A DNA stretch of 64,000 nucleotides from DASVEE01 sp036380735 (lineage in GTDB: Bacteria > Acidobacteriota > Thermoanaerobaculia > Gp7-AA8): NCBI GenBank assembly GCA_036380735.1, contig DASVEE010000075.1, positions 21,270-85,269 on the forward strand, in the 5' to 3' direction. Under the pieces are notes generated by a model, which searched no databases, had not been told where the DNA came from, and was given only the letters and a program-made list of their open reading frames with translations. The number at the start of each line of letters is the position of its first letter. The stretch's first letter is position 1. The position numbers and the translations under genes are program-made. Of this stretch, positions 17,295 to 25,345 are shown piece after piece.

Positions 17295-18290
17295 GTGAAG
17301 AAGACGACCAAGACCATGCTCGCGCTCGCGCTGGCAACCTCGACGGTGGCGTTCGCGCAGCAGCCCGCCCCGGCGAAACCGGCCGCTCCGGCGACGGCGA
17401 CGCAGGCTACGACCGCGTCGGGCGACCCGATCATCGTTGCCGCGGGCGACGTCTCGATCCGCAAGTCGGAGTTCGAGAATGCCCTGAAGACCCTCCCGGC
17501 CGAGTACCAGCAGTACGCGATGGGCCCCGGCAAGCGGCAGTTCGCCGAAGACTTCCTGCGCATGAAGATGCTCGCCGCGCAGGGCATGAAAGCCGGCCTC
17601 GACAAGGACCCCGAGGTCCTCTCGCAGCTCGAGCTGATGCGCGCGAACCTCGTCGCGAACGCGCAGCTCTCGCGCATGGAGAAGGACGTCAAAGTCACCG
17701 ACGCAGACCTCCAGAAGATCTACGACTCGAAGAAACCCGAGTACGAGCAGGTCACGGCGCGCCACATCCTGATTGCCTTCAAGGGCAGCCCGGCGGCGCA
17801 GCCCGGCAAGGCCGAGCTGACCGAAGAGCAGGCGAAGGCGAAGGCCGAAGACATCCGCAAGCAGCTTGCGGCCGGCGCGAACTTCGACGAGCTCGCGAAG
17901 AAGGAGTCGGACGATCTCGGCTCCGGCTCGCGCGGTGGTGAGCTGGGCGCGTTCAGCCGCGGCCAGATGGTGCCGGAGTTCGAAAAGGCCGCCTTCGAAG
18001 CGAAGGTCGGCGACGTGACCCCGGTCGTCCGCACGCAGTACGGCTTCCACGTCATCAAGGTCGAGAAGCACGACTTCACCCCGTTCGCGGACGTGAAGGA
18101 GTCGCTCGCCAGCCAGGAGCGCCAGAAGAAGCTGCAGGAGACGCTCGAGGCCATGAAGACCAACGCCAACGTCACGTTCAACACGGCGTACTTTGGTGAG
18201 GCTCCGGCGACCCCCGCGCCGGGCACCCCGGGCGCGACGCCGCAGGGCCAGACCCCGCAGCCGCAGGGCCACGAAGGACACAACCACTGA
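17295..18290 (+). CDS. Exported parvulin-type peptidyl-prolyl isomerase
   Basis: Periplasmic foldase of the SurA/PrsA kind. The 331-residue protein has a signal peptide (MKKTTKTMLALALATSTVAFA), an Ala/Pro-rich linker, a helical chaperone-like N-domain (about 50-145) and a parvulin domain (about 150-260) with ARHILIAF, GGELGAFSRGQMVPEFEKAAF and YGFHVIKVE. The C-terminus is Pro/Gly/Gln-rich and ends HEGHNH. A strong ribosome site (AAGGAGA) precedes the ATG. A factor-independent terminator follows 20 bases after the stop. Confidence 0.92.
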   Translation: MKKTTKTMLALALATSTVAFAQQPAPAKPAAPATATQATTASGDPIIVAAGDVSIRKSEFENALKTLPAEYQQYAMGPGKRQFAEDFLRMKMLAAQGMKAGLDKDPEVLSQLELMRANLVANAQLSRMEKDVKVTDADLQKIYDSKKPEYEQVTARHILIAFKGSPAAQPGKAELTEEQAKAKAEDIRKQLAAGANFDELAKKESDDLGSGSRGGELGAFSRGQMVPEFEKAAFEAKVGDVTPVVRTQYGFHVIKVEKHDFTPFADVKESLASQERQKKLQETLEAMKTNANVTFNTAYFGEAPATPAPGTPGATPQGQTPQPQGHEGHNH

Positions 18291-18310
18291 GCTCGTTCCC
18301 AGAGAACGTG

Positions 18311-18336
18311 AAAAGGCCGGCGCAAGCCGGCCTTTT
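18311..18336 (+). terminator. Rho-independent-type terminator after the parvulin gene
   Basis: The stem AAAAGGCCGGC / GCCGGCCTTTT closes a four-base loop and has A and T tracts on both sides, so it may work in both directions. Confidence 0.85.
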
Positions 18337-18340
18337 CATT

Positions 18341-18433
18341 TGTTTTCGGTTTTCGGTTTTTGGTTTTCGGTGCTCCGCTCTGCGAGGGGATTCGTCGTCG
18401 AGCGGAGCACCAAGAACCAAAAACCGAAAACCG
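18341..18433. repeat. Heptamer-armed hairpin (CGGTTTT type)
   Basis: Left arm units CGGTTTT lead to GGTGCTCCGCTC; the right arm GAGCGGAGCACC leads to CCAAAAA/CCGAAAA units. The stem is about 33 bp with few mismatches. It lies between convergent genes right after the terminator. Confidence 0.9.
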
Positions 18434-18445
18434 TGCCCCCGCGCC

Positions 18446-18664
18446 TTACCGTTCCACTTCAAAGTCGGCGGTGATGGTCGGCAGCGCTTCGTTGAAGATG
18501 ATGACCGTCTCGGCGATCGGGAAGAGCACCGTGTGGTTGCGCGACTGCACTTCCAGCACGACCTCGTAGTAGCAGGCCTCCTCGTTGATCGCGATCAGGG
18601 TCGCGGCCTTCCCCTTGATCTCGAGGGTGCGGTTGAAGATCGATACTTTCGCCGGGATTTCCAT
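18446..18664 (-). CDS. Small protein of unknown function
   Basis: A 72-residue product (MEIPAKVSIFNRTLEIKG onward) rich in alternating hydrophobic and charged residues, as in a small beta-sheet protein; no Cys pair or signal. I do not recognise a family. Supported as a gene by codon-like composition, a clean ATG and TAA, and its position filling the space between a hairpin and the next gene on the same strand. It may share a transcript with the 18698-19291 gene. Confidence 0.6.
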   Translation of the reverse strand: MEIPAKVSIFNRTLEIKGKAATLIAINEEACYYEVVLEVQSRNHTVLFPIAETVIIFNEALPTITADFEVER

Positions 18665-18697
18665 GGCGCGTGAGCGTACGCAGCGGTGGAGACGGAG

Positions 18698-19291
18698 TCA
18701 ACCGGTAAAGCGTGCCGGAAAGCGGCTGCGCGTGTAGCGCTGCAGCAGGATCGGGTACAGATTTACGAGCACGTTCCCGACCGTGAGGAACAGCGCCCAG
18801 CCGTTCCACCCGAGGTGCCAGGCCCAGACGGCGGAGAAGGCGCCGAACACCAGCAGCATCAGGTGGCTTTGCTCGCTGCGGACGGTTCGCCGGAGGAAGA
18901 CCTCCGCCGCGGCACGGTTGCGGACGACGCGGAAGCCGGGCTCCCTGCGACGGCGCCAGCGGTTGGCCAGGTCGCCGTCAGGGACGAGGTAGCGGAACAG
19001 GCGGACGCCGAAGAGCGGCCAGAGGCGGCGCTCGAAGCGGCGGGGGCGGTACCAGCCGGCGGGCAGCCACCAGCAGGCGTAGCTCACGAGGACGGCGCCG
19101 GCAAAGAGCGCCAGCGGCGGCGCGTAGTCGCCATCAGGGAAGTCGTACGGGCGGTGAAAGCCCGAGGCGAGGGCCCAGAACTTCAGCAGCGGCGCCAGCC
19201 AGCCGCCCGCCATGACGGCAAACGGGAGGATGTTGACCTTCGTGTCGCTGGCGAAAAGCGCCTTCGCGTCGACGGCCGGTGAATTGTCCAA
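18698..19291 (-). CDS. Integral membrane protein, CrtO acyltransferase-like
   Basis: A 197-residue membrane protein with about four hydrophobic segments. The C-terminal pattern GWNGWALFLTVGNVLVNLYP followed by ILLQRYTRSR resembles the glycosyl-4,4'-diaponeurosporenoate acyltransferase (CrtO) family, as does RRLWPLFGVRLFRYLVPDG in the middle. CrtO acylates a carotenoid glycoside in staphylococci; many distant relatives exist with no known substrate. No carotenoid genes are nearby, so only the family is suggested. It lies downstream of tatC on the same strand after a repeat. Confidence 0.55.
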   Translation of the reverse strand: MDNSPAVDAKALFASDTKVNILPFAVMAGGWLAPLLKFWALASGFHRPYDFPDGDYAPPLALFAGAVLVSYACWWLPAGWYRPRRFERRLWPLFGVRLFRYLVPDGDLANRWRRRREPGFRVVRNRAAAEVFLRRTVRSEQSHLMLLVFGAFSAVWAWHLGWNGWALFLTVGNVLVNLYPILLQRYTRSRFPARFTG

Positions 19292-19339
19292 GATGTAAAG
19301 AGATTACGGGAAGTGCCAGGCCTGGTTTCCGGCAGCTCC

Positions 19340-19380
19340 CATAGGTCCTATCTGTCCCATAGGTCCCCTGCGTCCTATCG
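19340..19380. repeat. Single arm of 9-bp repeats
   Basis: Four to five degenerate units (CCCATAGGT, CCTATCTGT) between the tatC stop and the next gene on the same strand. Confidence 0.75.
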
Positions 19381-19397
19381 TGTCGCTGTTCCGCGCC

Positions 19398-20168
19398 TCA
19401 TTCCACCGGCTTGGCAAACAGGTACGCCACGCCCACGCCGATGAGGTACAGCAGGATCATCGGGATGGCCAGCGCTGCCTGGGTGACCATGTCCGGGGTC
19501 GGCGTCACGATCGCGGAGATGATGAACGACAGCAGCACCGCGAACTTGAACTTCTGCATCAGGAACGCCGGGGTCACGATGCCCAGGCGCGCCAGGAAGA
19601 AGATGAGGATCGGCGTCTCGAACACCACGCCCGTGGCCAGAATGATCGTGCTGGCGAAGCCGAAGTAGTCGTCGACCGTCACCATCTGCTTGAACTGCTT
19701 CCCTGTCTCGACGAAGAAGCCGCACGTCGCCGGCAGGAGGAAGGTGTAGCCGAACCAGCCGCCGGCGAGGAAGAAGATCGAGGCGAAGACGATGAACGGG
19801 AGCGCGAGGCTGCGCTCCTTCTTGTAAAGGCCGGGGGCGATGAAGAGCCACACCTGGGAGAGGATGAACGGCGCCGCCAGGAACAGCCCGGCGAAGAACG
19901 CCACCTTCATGTAGAGGAAGAACGGCGCCGTCAGCCGTGTGTACGCCAGCGTGTCGCCCGGGGGGAGGAACTTCGCCAGCGGCTCCTGCAGCTTTTCGAA
20001 GATGCGGTCGGCGAACGACCAGCAGGCGAGGAACGCCACCGCCGCCGCGATGAACGAGTACATCAGCCTCTTGCGCAGCTCCTCGAGGTGATCGAGGAAC
20101 GACATCTTCGGCAGCTCGGCTTCCGGATCGGGCACGGTGGACTCGTCCGTCACAGTCGTCTCGGTCAT
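19398..20168 (-). CDS. tatC: Sec-independent protein translocase TatC
   Basis: Core receptor of the twin-arginine export channel. The 256-residue protein has the N-terminal SFLDHLEELRKRL motif near 23-35, which helps recognise the RR signal, and six membrane helices. The periplasmic P-rich loops, the APFILSQVWLFIAPGLYKKE segment and the FELPLL-equivalent FETPILIFFLARLG are visible. The gene is five bases downstream of the TatA/B gene, forming a minimal tat operon. Confidence 0.96.
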   Translation of the reverse strand: MTETTVTDESTVPDPEAELPKMSFLDHLEELRKRLMYSFIAAAVAFLACWSFADRIFEKLQEPLAKFLPPGDTLAYTRLTAPFFLYMKVAFFAGLFLAAPFILSQVWLFIAPGLYKKERSLALPFIVFASIFFLAGGWFGYTFLLPATCGFFVETGKQFKQMVTVDDYFGFASTIILATGVVFETPILIFFLARLGIVTPAFLMQKFKFAVLLSFIISAIVTPTPDMVTQAALAIPMILLYLIGVGVAYLFAKPVE

Positions 20169-20173
20169 GAACG

Positions 20174-20560
20174 CTACTCGCCGCGCGCCGGGTTCGGCGT
20201 CAGGACAGGCTCCGCCTCGGGCCCGGCCGCAGGCTCGGTGACCGGCGCCGGCTCCATTTCGGACGCGAGGGGATAGGCCACGGGCGGTGTTGTCACCGAT
20301 GTGTCGGCTGGCGGCGCCGTCACTGGCTCAATCCTTGATACGGATTCGATCGGCGTGATCAGCTCCGGTCCGATCTTTTTCAACTCTTCCATCCGCACTT
20401 CGCGCTCGATGGTCGATTTCAGATCGTCGGTCGCCTTCCGGAACTCCGCCAGCGCTTTACCCAGCGTGCGCCCGATCTCGGGCAGCTTGCGCGGCCCGAA
20501 GACGATCAGCGCCACGACCATGATGAGGATGAGCTCCGGAACGCCGAGTGAACCGAACAT
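20174..20560 (-). CDS. Twin-arginine translocase subunit TatA/TatB
   Basis: A 128-residue protein with one N-terminal membrane helix (MFGSLGVPELILIMVVALIV), the FGPRKLPEIGRTLGKAL hinge and amphipathic helix, and a Pro/Glu/Thr-rich tail. The ELILIM opening and long tail fit TatB, and FG after the helix fits both. Because only one such gene precedes tatC here, it may serve both TatA and TatB roles, or another tatA may lie elsewhere. Divergent from ctpA. Confidence 0.9.
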   Translation of the reverse strand: MFGSLGVPELILIMVVALIVFGPRKLPEIGRTLGKALAEFRKATDDLKSTIEREVRMEELKKIGPELITPIESVSRIEPVTAPPADTSVTTPPVAYPLASEMEPAPVTEPAAGPEAEPVLTPNPARGE

Positions 20561-20633
20561 GAATGTTTATCTGGACCTCTGGACGGAAGTGACGGTGGCG
20601 TGAACACAGGCCACCTGGTGAATACTCCGCCGC

Positions 20634-20639
20634 TATAAT
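20634..20639 (+). promoter_or_regulatory. Candidate -10 box of the ctpA promoter
   Basis: A perfect TATAAT lies 45 bases before the ctpA start in the divergent tat-ctpA gap. The expected -35 position has no clear TTGACA match, so this is only suggestive. Confidence 0.4.
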
Positions 20640-20683
20640 CAGGTTACGCCAACGAAAAGTCTATCCCGAGCGAAACTACGAAC

Positions 20684-22351
20684 ATGGCAACAGTCAAAAA
20701 GACACAGAAGTGGACCTTCTCGCTCACGCTGCTCGTCGCCATCACCGGCGCCACGCTGTTCGGCGGTTTCTACGGGAACCGGTTGTTCGGCGCGCCGATG
20801 GAGAGTGAGCTCAACAAGAGGATCAAGGAGTACACCGATCTTCTGAACGCCGTCACCGCCTGGTCGCCCGAGGACATCGGGTCCGACAAGTTCGTGTACG
20901 CGTCCATCGACGGCATGCTGCGGAACCTCGATCCGCACACGTCGTTCCTCGAGCCGAAAGAGTATTCGGACATGCAGGATCGCCAGAAGGGGACGTTCTA
21001 CGGCCTCGGCATCCTCGTGACGAAGCGCAATGACCAGGTCACGGTCATCACGCCGCTCGAAGGCACGCCCGCGGCGCGTCTCGGCGTCCGCGCCGGCGAC
21101 GTCATCGCCGAGGTGGAGGGCGTCCCGACGGACGACCTGCCGCTCGACGACGTCGTCAAGCGCCTCAAGGGACCGAAGGGCACCACGGTCCACATCAAGA
21201 TCCAGCGCGTCGGCATCCAGGAGCCGATTCCGCTGACGATCGTGCGCGCGGCGATCCCCACCAACTCGATCTCCAACACGCTGATGATCCGTCCGGGTGT
21301 CGGCTACGTCCGCATCAAGGACTTCACCAGCACGACGGTGCGCGAGCTCGACGAAGCGATCGTCACCCTGCGCGAGCAGGGGATGAAGCAGCTCGTGCTC
21401 GACCTCCGCGGCAACCCGGGCGGCCTCCTCGACGCGGCCGTGGGCGTCTCCGACCACTTCCTCGAGAAGGGGCAGATGGTCGTCTACACCAAGGGACGCA
21501 CGGCTGATTCGGCGCAGGAGTTCCTCGCGCCGGGCAAGCAGGAGAAGACGGATGTCCCCGTCGTCGTCCTCGTGAACCGCGGCAGCGCCTCGGCCTCCGA
21601 GATCGTCGCCGGCGCCATCCAGGATCACGACCGCGGTCTCGTCGTCGGTGAGACGAGCTGGGGCAAGGGCCTCGTGCAGAGCGTCTACACGCTGCAGTAC
21701 GGCGCCGGTCTCGCGCTCACCACTTCCAAGTACTTCACCCCCGCGGGCCGCAACATCCAGCGCGACTACAGCTCGTTCTACGACTACTACGTCGCCGACG
21801 AGACGGAGAACGGGCCGGAAGTGCCGCTCGAGCAACGCAAGCAGTTCAAGACCGACACCGGCCGCGTCGTCTACGGCGGCGGCGGCATCACGCCCGACTA
21901 CATCGTCAAACAGCCGCAGCTCTCGCGCACCACGCAGCTGCTCGAAGTCCGCAGCGCGATCTTCAACTACGCCGTCGAGTACGCGGCGAAGCATCCCGGC
22001 CTCACCAAGGAGATGGAGATCACGCCGCAGCTCGTCGAGGAATTCGTCCGCTACGCGGTCGAGAAAGAGATCGCGCCGGCCGCCGAGATCCGCGACACGC
22101 TCAACAAGCCCGAAGACCGCAAGTACATCCAGCGCGCTTTGAAGGCGGAGATCGTCGCCGCGAAGTTCGGCTACGACGCCTCGTACCCGTACCGTCTGCA
22201 GGGCGACGCGCAGGTCGAAAAGGCTCTGGAGCTCTTCCCCGAAGCACAGAAGCTCGCGACCGTCGCCGCCAGTACACGCGGCGATCACGAGCCGCGCGCG
22301 AACAACGACCGGCAGGCTCGCGCCGCCCAGGCAGCTCCGAAAACACGTTGA
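20684..22351 (+). CDS. C-terminal processing peptidase, S41 family
   Basis: Carboxyl-terminal (tail-specific) protease in the periplasm, 555 residues. A single signal-anchor (WTFSLTLLVAITGATLFGGF) is followed by MLRNLDPHTSFLEP, a PDZ domain (about 105-190) and the protease domain. The catalytic Ser is in RGSASASEIVAGA and the Lys in SWGKGLVQSVY, the normal Ser-Lys dyad. The tail of about 150 residues after the dyad is longer than in the shortest CtpA forms. It ends in a strong terminator, so it appears to be a single-gene transcript. Confidence 0.94.
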   Translation: MATVKKTQKWTFSLTLLVAITGATLFGGFYGNRLFGAPMESELNKRIKEYTDLLNAVTAWSPEDIGSDKFVYASIDGMLRNLDPHTSFLEPKEYSDMQDRQKGTFYGLGILVTKRNDQVTVITPLEGTPAARLGVRAGDVIAEVEGVPTDDLPLDDVVKRLKGPKGTTVHIKIQRVGIQEPIPLTIVRAAIPTNSISNTLMIRPGVGYVRIKDFTSTTVRELDEAIVTLREQGMKQLVLDLRGNPGGLLDAAVGVSDHFLEKGQMVVYTKGRTADSAQEFLAPGKQEKTDVPVVVLVNRGSASASEIVAGAIQDHDRGLVVGETSWGKGLVQSVYTLQYGAGLALTTSKYFTPAGRNIQRDYSSFYDYYVADETENGPEVPLEQRKQFKTDTGRVVYGGGGITPDYIVKQPQLSRTTQLLEVRSAIFNYAVEYAAKHPGLTKEMEITPQLVEEFVRYAVEKEIAPAAEIRDTLNKPEDRKYIQRALKAEIVAAKFGYDASYPYRLQGDAQVEKALELFPEAQKLATVAASTRGDHEPRANNDRQARAAQAAPKTR

Positions 22352-22363
22352 TGCACAAAGAAT

Positions 22364-22411
22364 GAGCGGCAGACTTTCGAGTCTGTCGCTCGACAGACTT
22401 TTGCGTCTGTC
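22364..22411. repeat. Two adjacent hairpins sharing a GACAGAC/GTCTGTC stem
   Basis: GAGCGGCAGAC pairs with GTCTGTCGCTC (one mismatch) at 22364-22391. GACAGAC pairs with GTCTGTC at 22392-22411. They sit between the ctpA stop and its terminator, so the mRNA end has three stem-loops in a row. Confidence 0.75.
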
Positions 22412-22423
22412 CCTTGACAGTTG

Positions 22424-22461
22424 GCGGCTGGCAGGACGTAATGCCAGCCGCTAATTTTTTT
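22424..22461 (+). terminator. Rho-independent terminator of ctpA
   Basis: Perfect 10-bp stem GCGGCTGGCA / TGCCAGCCGC with an eight-base loop, followed by TAA and seven T. Confidence 0.93.
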
Positions 22462-22518
22462 GGCGAGATTCTTGTGTTAACGTGTCGCCGCTTTTTCGAA
22501 CGGAGATCCTGAACGAAC

Positions 22519-22803
22519 ATGCCTGAGTTGGGGAAAAAGTACACCTGCTATAGCTGCCACACGAAGTTTTACGACCTCGGCAAGCCCGTTCCCACCTGCC
22601 CGAAGTGCGGTGCCGATCAGCGCGATGCCGAAGAGGCGCCGCTCTACACGCCGACGCGCGGACGCCGCGTCGTCGAGGAGCCGGTCGAGGACGAGGAATT
22701 CACGCCACAGAGCGAGGCCGCGACCGAGTCGGATGAAGAGGGCGAATTCGTCCCCGAGGCCGATCGCGAAGAAGAAGCCGAAGAAGAAGAAGAAGAGTAC
22801 TAG
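22519..22803 (+). CDS. FYDLN-acid (TIGR02300-like) zinc-finger protein
   Basis: A 94-residue protein that opens with a zinc ribbon: CYSCHTKFYDLGKP, then CPKCG, giving four Cys for metal (two CxxC pairs). The FYDL motif defines the family, whose members end in a highly acidic tail; here the last 40 residues are mostly Glu and Asp (EADREEEAEEEEEEY). The biochemical role of the family is unknown. It is the first gene after the ctpA terminator and lies 21 bases before lemA. Confidence 0.88.
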   Translation: MPELGKKYTCYSCHTKFYDLGKPVPTCPKCGADQRDAEEAPLYTPTRGRRVVEEPVEDEEFTPQSEAATESDEEGEFVPEADREEEAEEEEEEY

Positions 22804-22824
22804 TCGTATCCGGAGGTCGTTGTC

Positions 22825-23481
22825 ATGCGGAACGCAGGTCTGCTGGGCTGCATCGGCGTCATTCTCGTTGTGCTCATCATCGGCGGCATCTGGTTCGTCG
22901 GCATGCGCAACACCATCGTCGGCCTGGACGAACAGGTCAACCAGCAGTGGGCGCAGGTCGAGAGCCAGTATCAGCGGCGCTATGACCTGATCCCGAACCT
23001 CGTGCGGACCGTGCAGGGCGCGGCCAACTTCGAGAAGTCGACGCTCGAAGCGGTCGTCAATGCACGTGCACGCGTGGGCCAGGTGCAGCTCCCCGCGGGG
23101 GCAGGCGGCGGCCCGCCGGTCGCCGGCGGCATCACCGACAACGAACAGGCGATGCAGCAGTACGCCGCCGCGCAGACGCAGCTCGGCAGCGCGATCTCGC
23201 GGCTGCTCGTCGTCAGCGAGGCGTATCCGACGCTCCGCTCGAACGAGAACTTCCTCAACCTGCAGTCGCAGCTCGAGGGGACGGAGAACCGCATCGCCGT
23301 CGAGCGGCAGAACTACAACGAGGCGGCGCAGCGGTTCAACACCGCGGTGCGGCGCTTCCCGGCGAGCCTCGTCGCCGGCAGCTTCAAACAGAAGGCGTAC
23401 TTCCGCGGTACGCCCGGGTCGCAGAACGCACCCGAGGTCAACTTCGACAACTTCGGCAACACGACCACCACGGCGCGGTAG
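22825..23481 (+). CDS. LemA family protein
   Basis: A 218-residue envelope protein with one N-terminal membrane helix (IGVILVVLIIGGIWFVG) and an antiparallel helical domain outside the cytoplasm. Family motifs are seen: VNQQWAQVESQYQRRYDLIPNLV split near 35-57, then ENFLNLQSQLEGTENRIAVER and RRFPASLVAGSF. LemA proteins are of unclear function but are very often encoded next to TPM-domain proteins, as here. Start ATG at 22825 has GGAGG nine bases upstream. Confidence 0.95.
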   Translation: MRNAGLLGCIGVILVVLIIGGIWFVGMRNTIVGLDEQVNQQWAQVESQYQRRYDLIPNLVRTVQGAANFEKSTLEAVVNARARVGQVQLPAGAGGGPPVAGGITDNEQAMQQYAAAQTQLGSAISRLLVVSEAYPTLRSNENFLNLQSQLEGTENRIAVERQNYNEAAQRFNTAVRRFPASLVAGSFKQKAYFRGTPGSQNAPEVNFDNFGNTTTTAR

Positions 23482-23493
23482 AGGCGCACATCC

Positions 23494-24303
23494 GTGCGCC
23501 GACACCTCGTTTCCCTGTTTCTTTTCCTGGTGGCGCCAGCGCTTTTCGCGCTGGACGTCCCGCCGCGCCCGAACCGCTGGTTCACCGACACCGCGGGCGT
23601 CGTCAGCACCACGCAGGCGTCGCTGCTCGACCGCAAGCTGCAGGACTTCGAGCAGTCCTCCGGTGCGCAGTTCCTCATCTACGTGCTGCCGACGATCGGC
23701 AACGACTCCATCGAGTCGTTCACGCAGCGCGCGGCGACGCAGTGGGGCGCGGGCCAGAGCAAGTACAACAACGGCCTGGTGATCTTCGTCTTCGTGCAGG
23801 AGAGGAAGATCCGCTTCGAGGTCGGGTACGGACTCGAAGGGGCCATCACCGACGCGTTTTCCGCGACGGTCATCCGCAACGTCATCGCGCCGCATTTCCA
23901 GCAGAACGACTACTACGCCGGCTTGAGCGCCGGTGCCGATGCCGTCATCGCCAAGGTGCGTGGTGAAGAAGCGCCCGTGGCGCCGCTGAATCCGCGTGGC
24001 CAGCAGCCGCAGGGCCGGCCGCTTCCGACCGGCGGCGGAGGAGGTGGCGTCAGTTTCGGCACCATCCTCTTCATCCTCTTCATCATCTTCTTCGTCATCG
24101 CGCCGATGCTCGGCGGACGGCGGCGTCGTGGCGGTGGCTGCAACGGCTGCATGATCCCCTTCTTTCTCTTTCCCGGCGGAGGAGGCGGCATGACGTTCGG
24201 CGGCGGCGGGGGAGGCTTCGGTGGCGGAGGCGGCGGATTTGGCGGCGGCTTCGAAGGCGGCGGCGGCAGGTTCGGCGGCGGCGGCGCCACCGGCGGCTGG
24301 TAA
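23494..24303 (+). CDS. TPM-domain protein (YgcG-like), Gly-rich tail
   Basis: A 269-residue protein starting at GTG, with a signal peptide (to LFALDVPPRPN). The TPM domain spans about 20-150 and includes FTDTAGVVSTTQASLLDRKL, YVLPTI and RKIRFEVGYGLEGAITDAF. A membrane helix (GTILFILFIIFFVIAPML) follows near 190-207, and then a Gly-rich tail with FGGGGGGFGGG runs. TPM domains are known from YgcG/Psb32 proteins linked to membrane protein quality control. The gene follows lemA by 12 bases, the usual pairing. Confidence 0.93.
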   Translation: MRRHLVSLFLFLVAPALFALDVPPRPNRWFTDTAGVVSTTQASLLDRKLQDFEQSSGAQFLIYVLPTIGNDSIESFTQRAATQWGAGQSKYNNGLVIFVFVQERKIRFEVGYGLEGAITDAFSATVIRNVIAPHFQQNDYYAGLSAGADAVIAKVRGEEAPVAPLNPRGQQPQGRPLPTGGGGGGVSFGTILFILFIIFFVIAPMLGGRRRRGGGCNGCMIPFFLFPGGGGGMTFGGGGGGFGGGGGGFGGGFEGGGGRFGGGGATGGW

Positions 24304-24321
24304 TCTCAGGATGAGAATCGA

Positions 24322-24777
24322 ATGAAACAGAAAGAGTTCCTCGAAAAGCTCGACCAGCCGCGCATCGTCGAAGCCATCGCGCACGCCGAAGGGCTCACCT
24401 CGGGTGAGATCCGCGTGCACGTCCAGCCGCGCGCCCGCGGCGAGATCCGCGAAGTCGCGGAGCGCACGTTCGAGCGCCTCGGCATGGCCAAGACGGAGCT
24501 GCGCAACGGCGTCCTCCTCTTCATCGCCTGCGAGGAACAGCGCTTCGTCATCCTCGGCGACAGCGGCATCAACGCCCAGGTGCCTGCCGGTTTCTGGGAC
24601 GAGATCGCGGCCAGACTCACGATTCGCTTCAAGGCAGGGGAGCTGACCGATGGCATCGTCGAAGCGATCCAAAGCGCCGGCGAAGAGCTCCGGCACTACT
24701 TCCCCCGCGCCGCCGACGACGTCAACGAGCTCACCAACGACATCAACATCGACCACCACGACGACCATCATCACTGA
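24322..24777 (+). CDS. Second TPM-domain protein, cytoplasmic type
   Basis: A 151-residue TPM protein without a signal or membrane helix, so unlike its neighbour it probably stays in the cytoplasm. Seen: AHAEGLTSGEIRVHVQPRA, NGVLLFIACEEQRFVILGD, and GFWDEIAARLTIRFKAGEL. The tail is His/Asp-rich (DHHDDHHH) and could bind metal. It lies 18 bases after the previous gene and its 3' part overlaps the reading frame used for folK. Confidence 0.9.
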   Translation: MKQKEFLEKLDQPRIVEAIAHAEGLTSGEIRVHVQPRARGEIREVAERTFERLGMAKTELRNGVLLFIACEEQRFVILGDSGINAQVPAGFWDEIAARLTIRFKAGELTDGIVEAIQSAGEELRHYFPRAADDVNELTNDINIDHHDDHHH

Positions 24778-25219
24778 GCAACGCGACTGTCCCGTCGTCA
24801 TCGCGCTGGGCTCCAACCTCGGCGACCGCGCGCTGCACCTGCGCCGCGCCGTGCACGCCCTCGGCGCATTCGTGCGCGTCGTACGTGTCAGCTCCATTCA
24901 CGAGACCGAGCCGGTCGACGCGCCGGCGGGATCGCCGCCGTTCTTCAACATGGTCGTCGCCGGGACGACGCGGCTGTCCGCCCGCGCTTTGATGGAAGCG
25001 CTGCTGGAGGTCGAGCGCCGCGACGGCCGCGTGCGCCGCGGCGTGCGCAACGCGCCGCGCACCATCGACCTGGACCTGATCCTCTACGGCGCGTACCTGA
25101 TCCGCAGCGCCGCCCTGGTGGTGCCGCACCCGCGCTACCGCGAACGGGAGTTCGTGATGGCCCCCTTGCGCGAGCTGCGTCTGGGCTGGCGCGACCCGCG
25201 CAGCGGCGAACCGCTATAG
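24650..25219 (+). CDS. folK: 2-amino-4-hydroxy-6-hydroxymethyldihydropteridine diphosphokinase
   Basis: Transfers pyrophosphate from ATP to the pterin in folate synthesis. Seen: VIALGSNLGDRALHLRRAV, then ETEPVD, PFFNMVV, and the signature RNAPRTIDLDLILYG, then VPHPRYREREFVMAPL. The start is uncertain. No ATG, GTG or TTG lies between the TPM gene stop (24777) and the conserved core. The nearest ATG in frame (24650) adds a Ser/Thr-rich 43-residue leader that overlaps the TPM gene by 128 bases. A non-standard start (ATC near 24770) would give the usual length. The core identity is firm. Confidence 0.88.
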   Translation: MASSKRSKAPAKSSGTTSPAPPTTSTSSPTTSTSTTTTTIITEQRDCPVVIALGSNLGDRALHLRRAVHALGAFVRVVRVSSIHETEPVDAPAGSPPFFNMVVAGTTRLSARALMEALLEVERRDGRVRRGVRNAPRTIDLDLILYGAYLIRSAALVVPHPRYREREFVMAPLRELRLGWRDPRSGEPL

Positions 25220-25345
25220 GGAACGATGGGACGAATGGGACCGACGCCGCGTCGCTTTACTTTGCTTTGTTGCCCCTCTCCCCGGCTTTTGCGGGGAGAG
25301 GGTGGCGCGTAGCGCCGGGTGAGGGGCCGCGGCGCAGCGCTAAGG
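25220..25345. repeat. 9-bp repeat arm plus ISR-like palindrome
   Basis: GGGAACGATGGGACGAAT starts the block, one base from the folK stop. It is followed by a palindrome CCCCTCTCCCCGGC / GCGGGGAGAGGG and GGCGCGTAGCGCC, related to the elements at 29775-30296. It lies between convergent folK and M23 genes. Confidence 0.85.
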
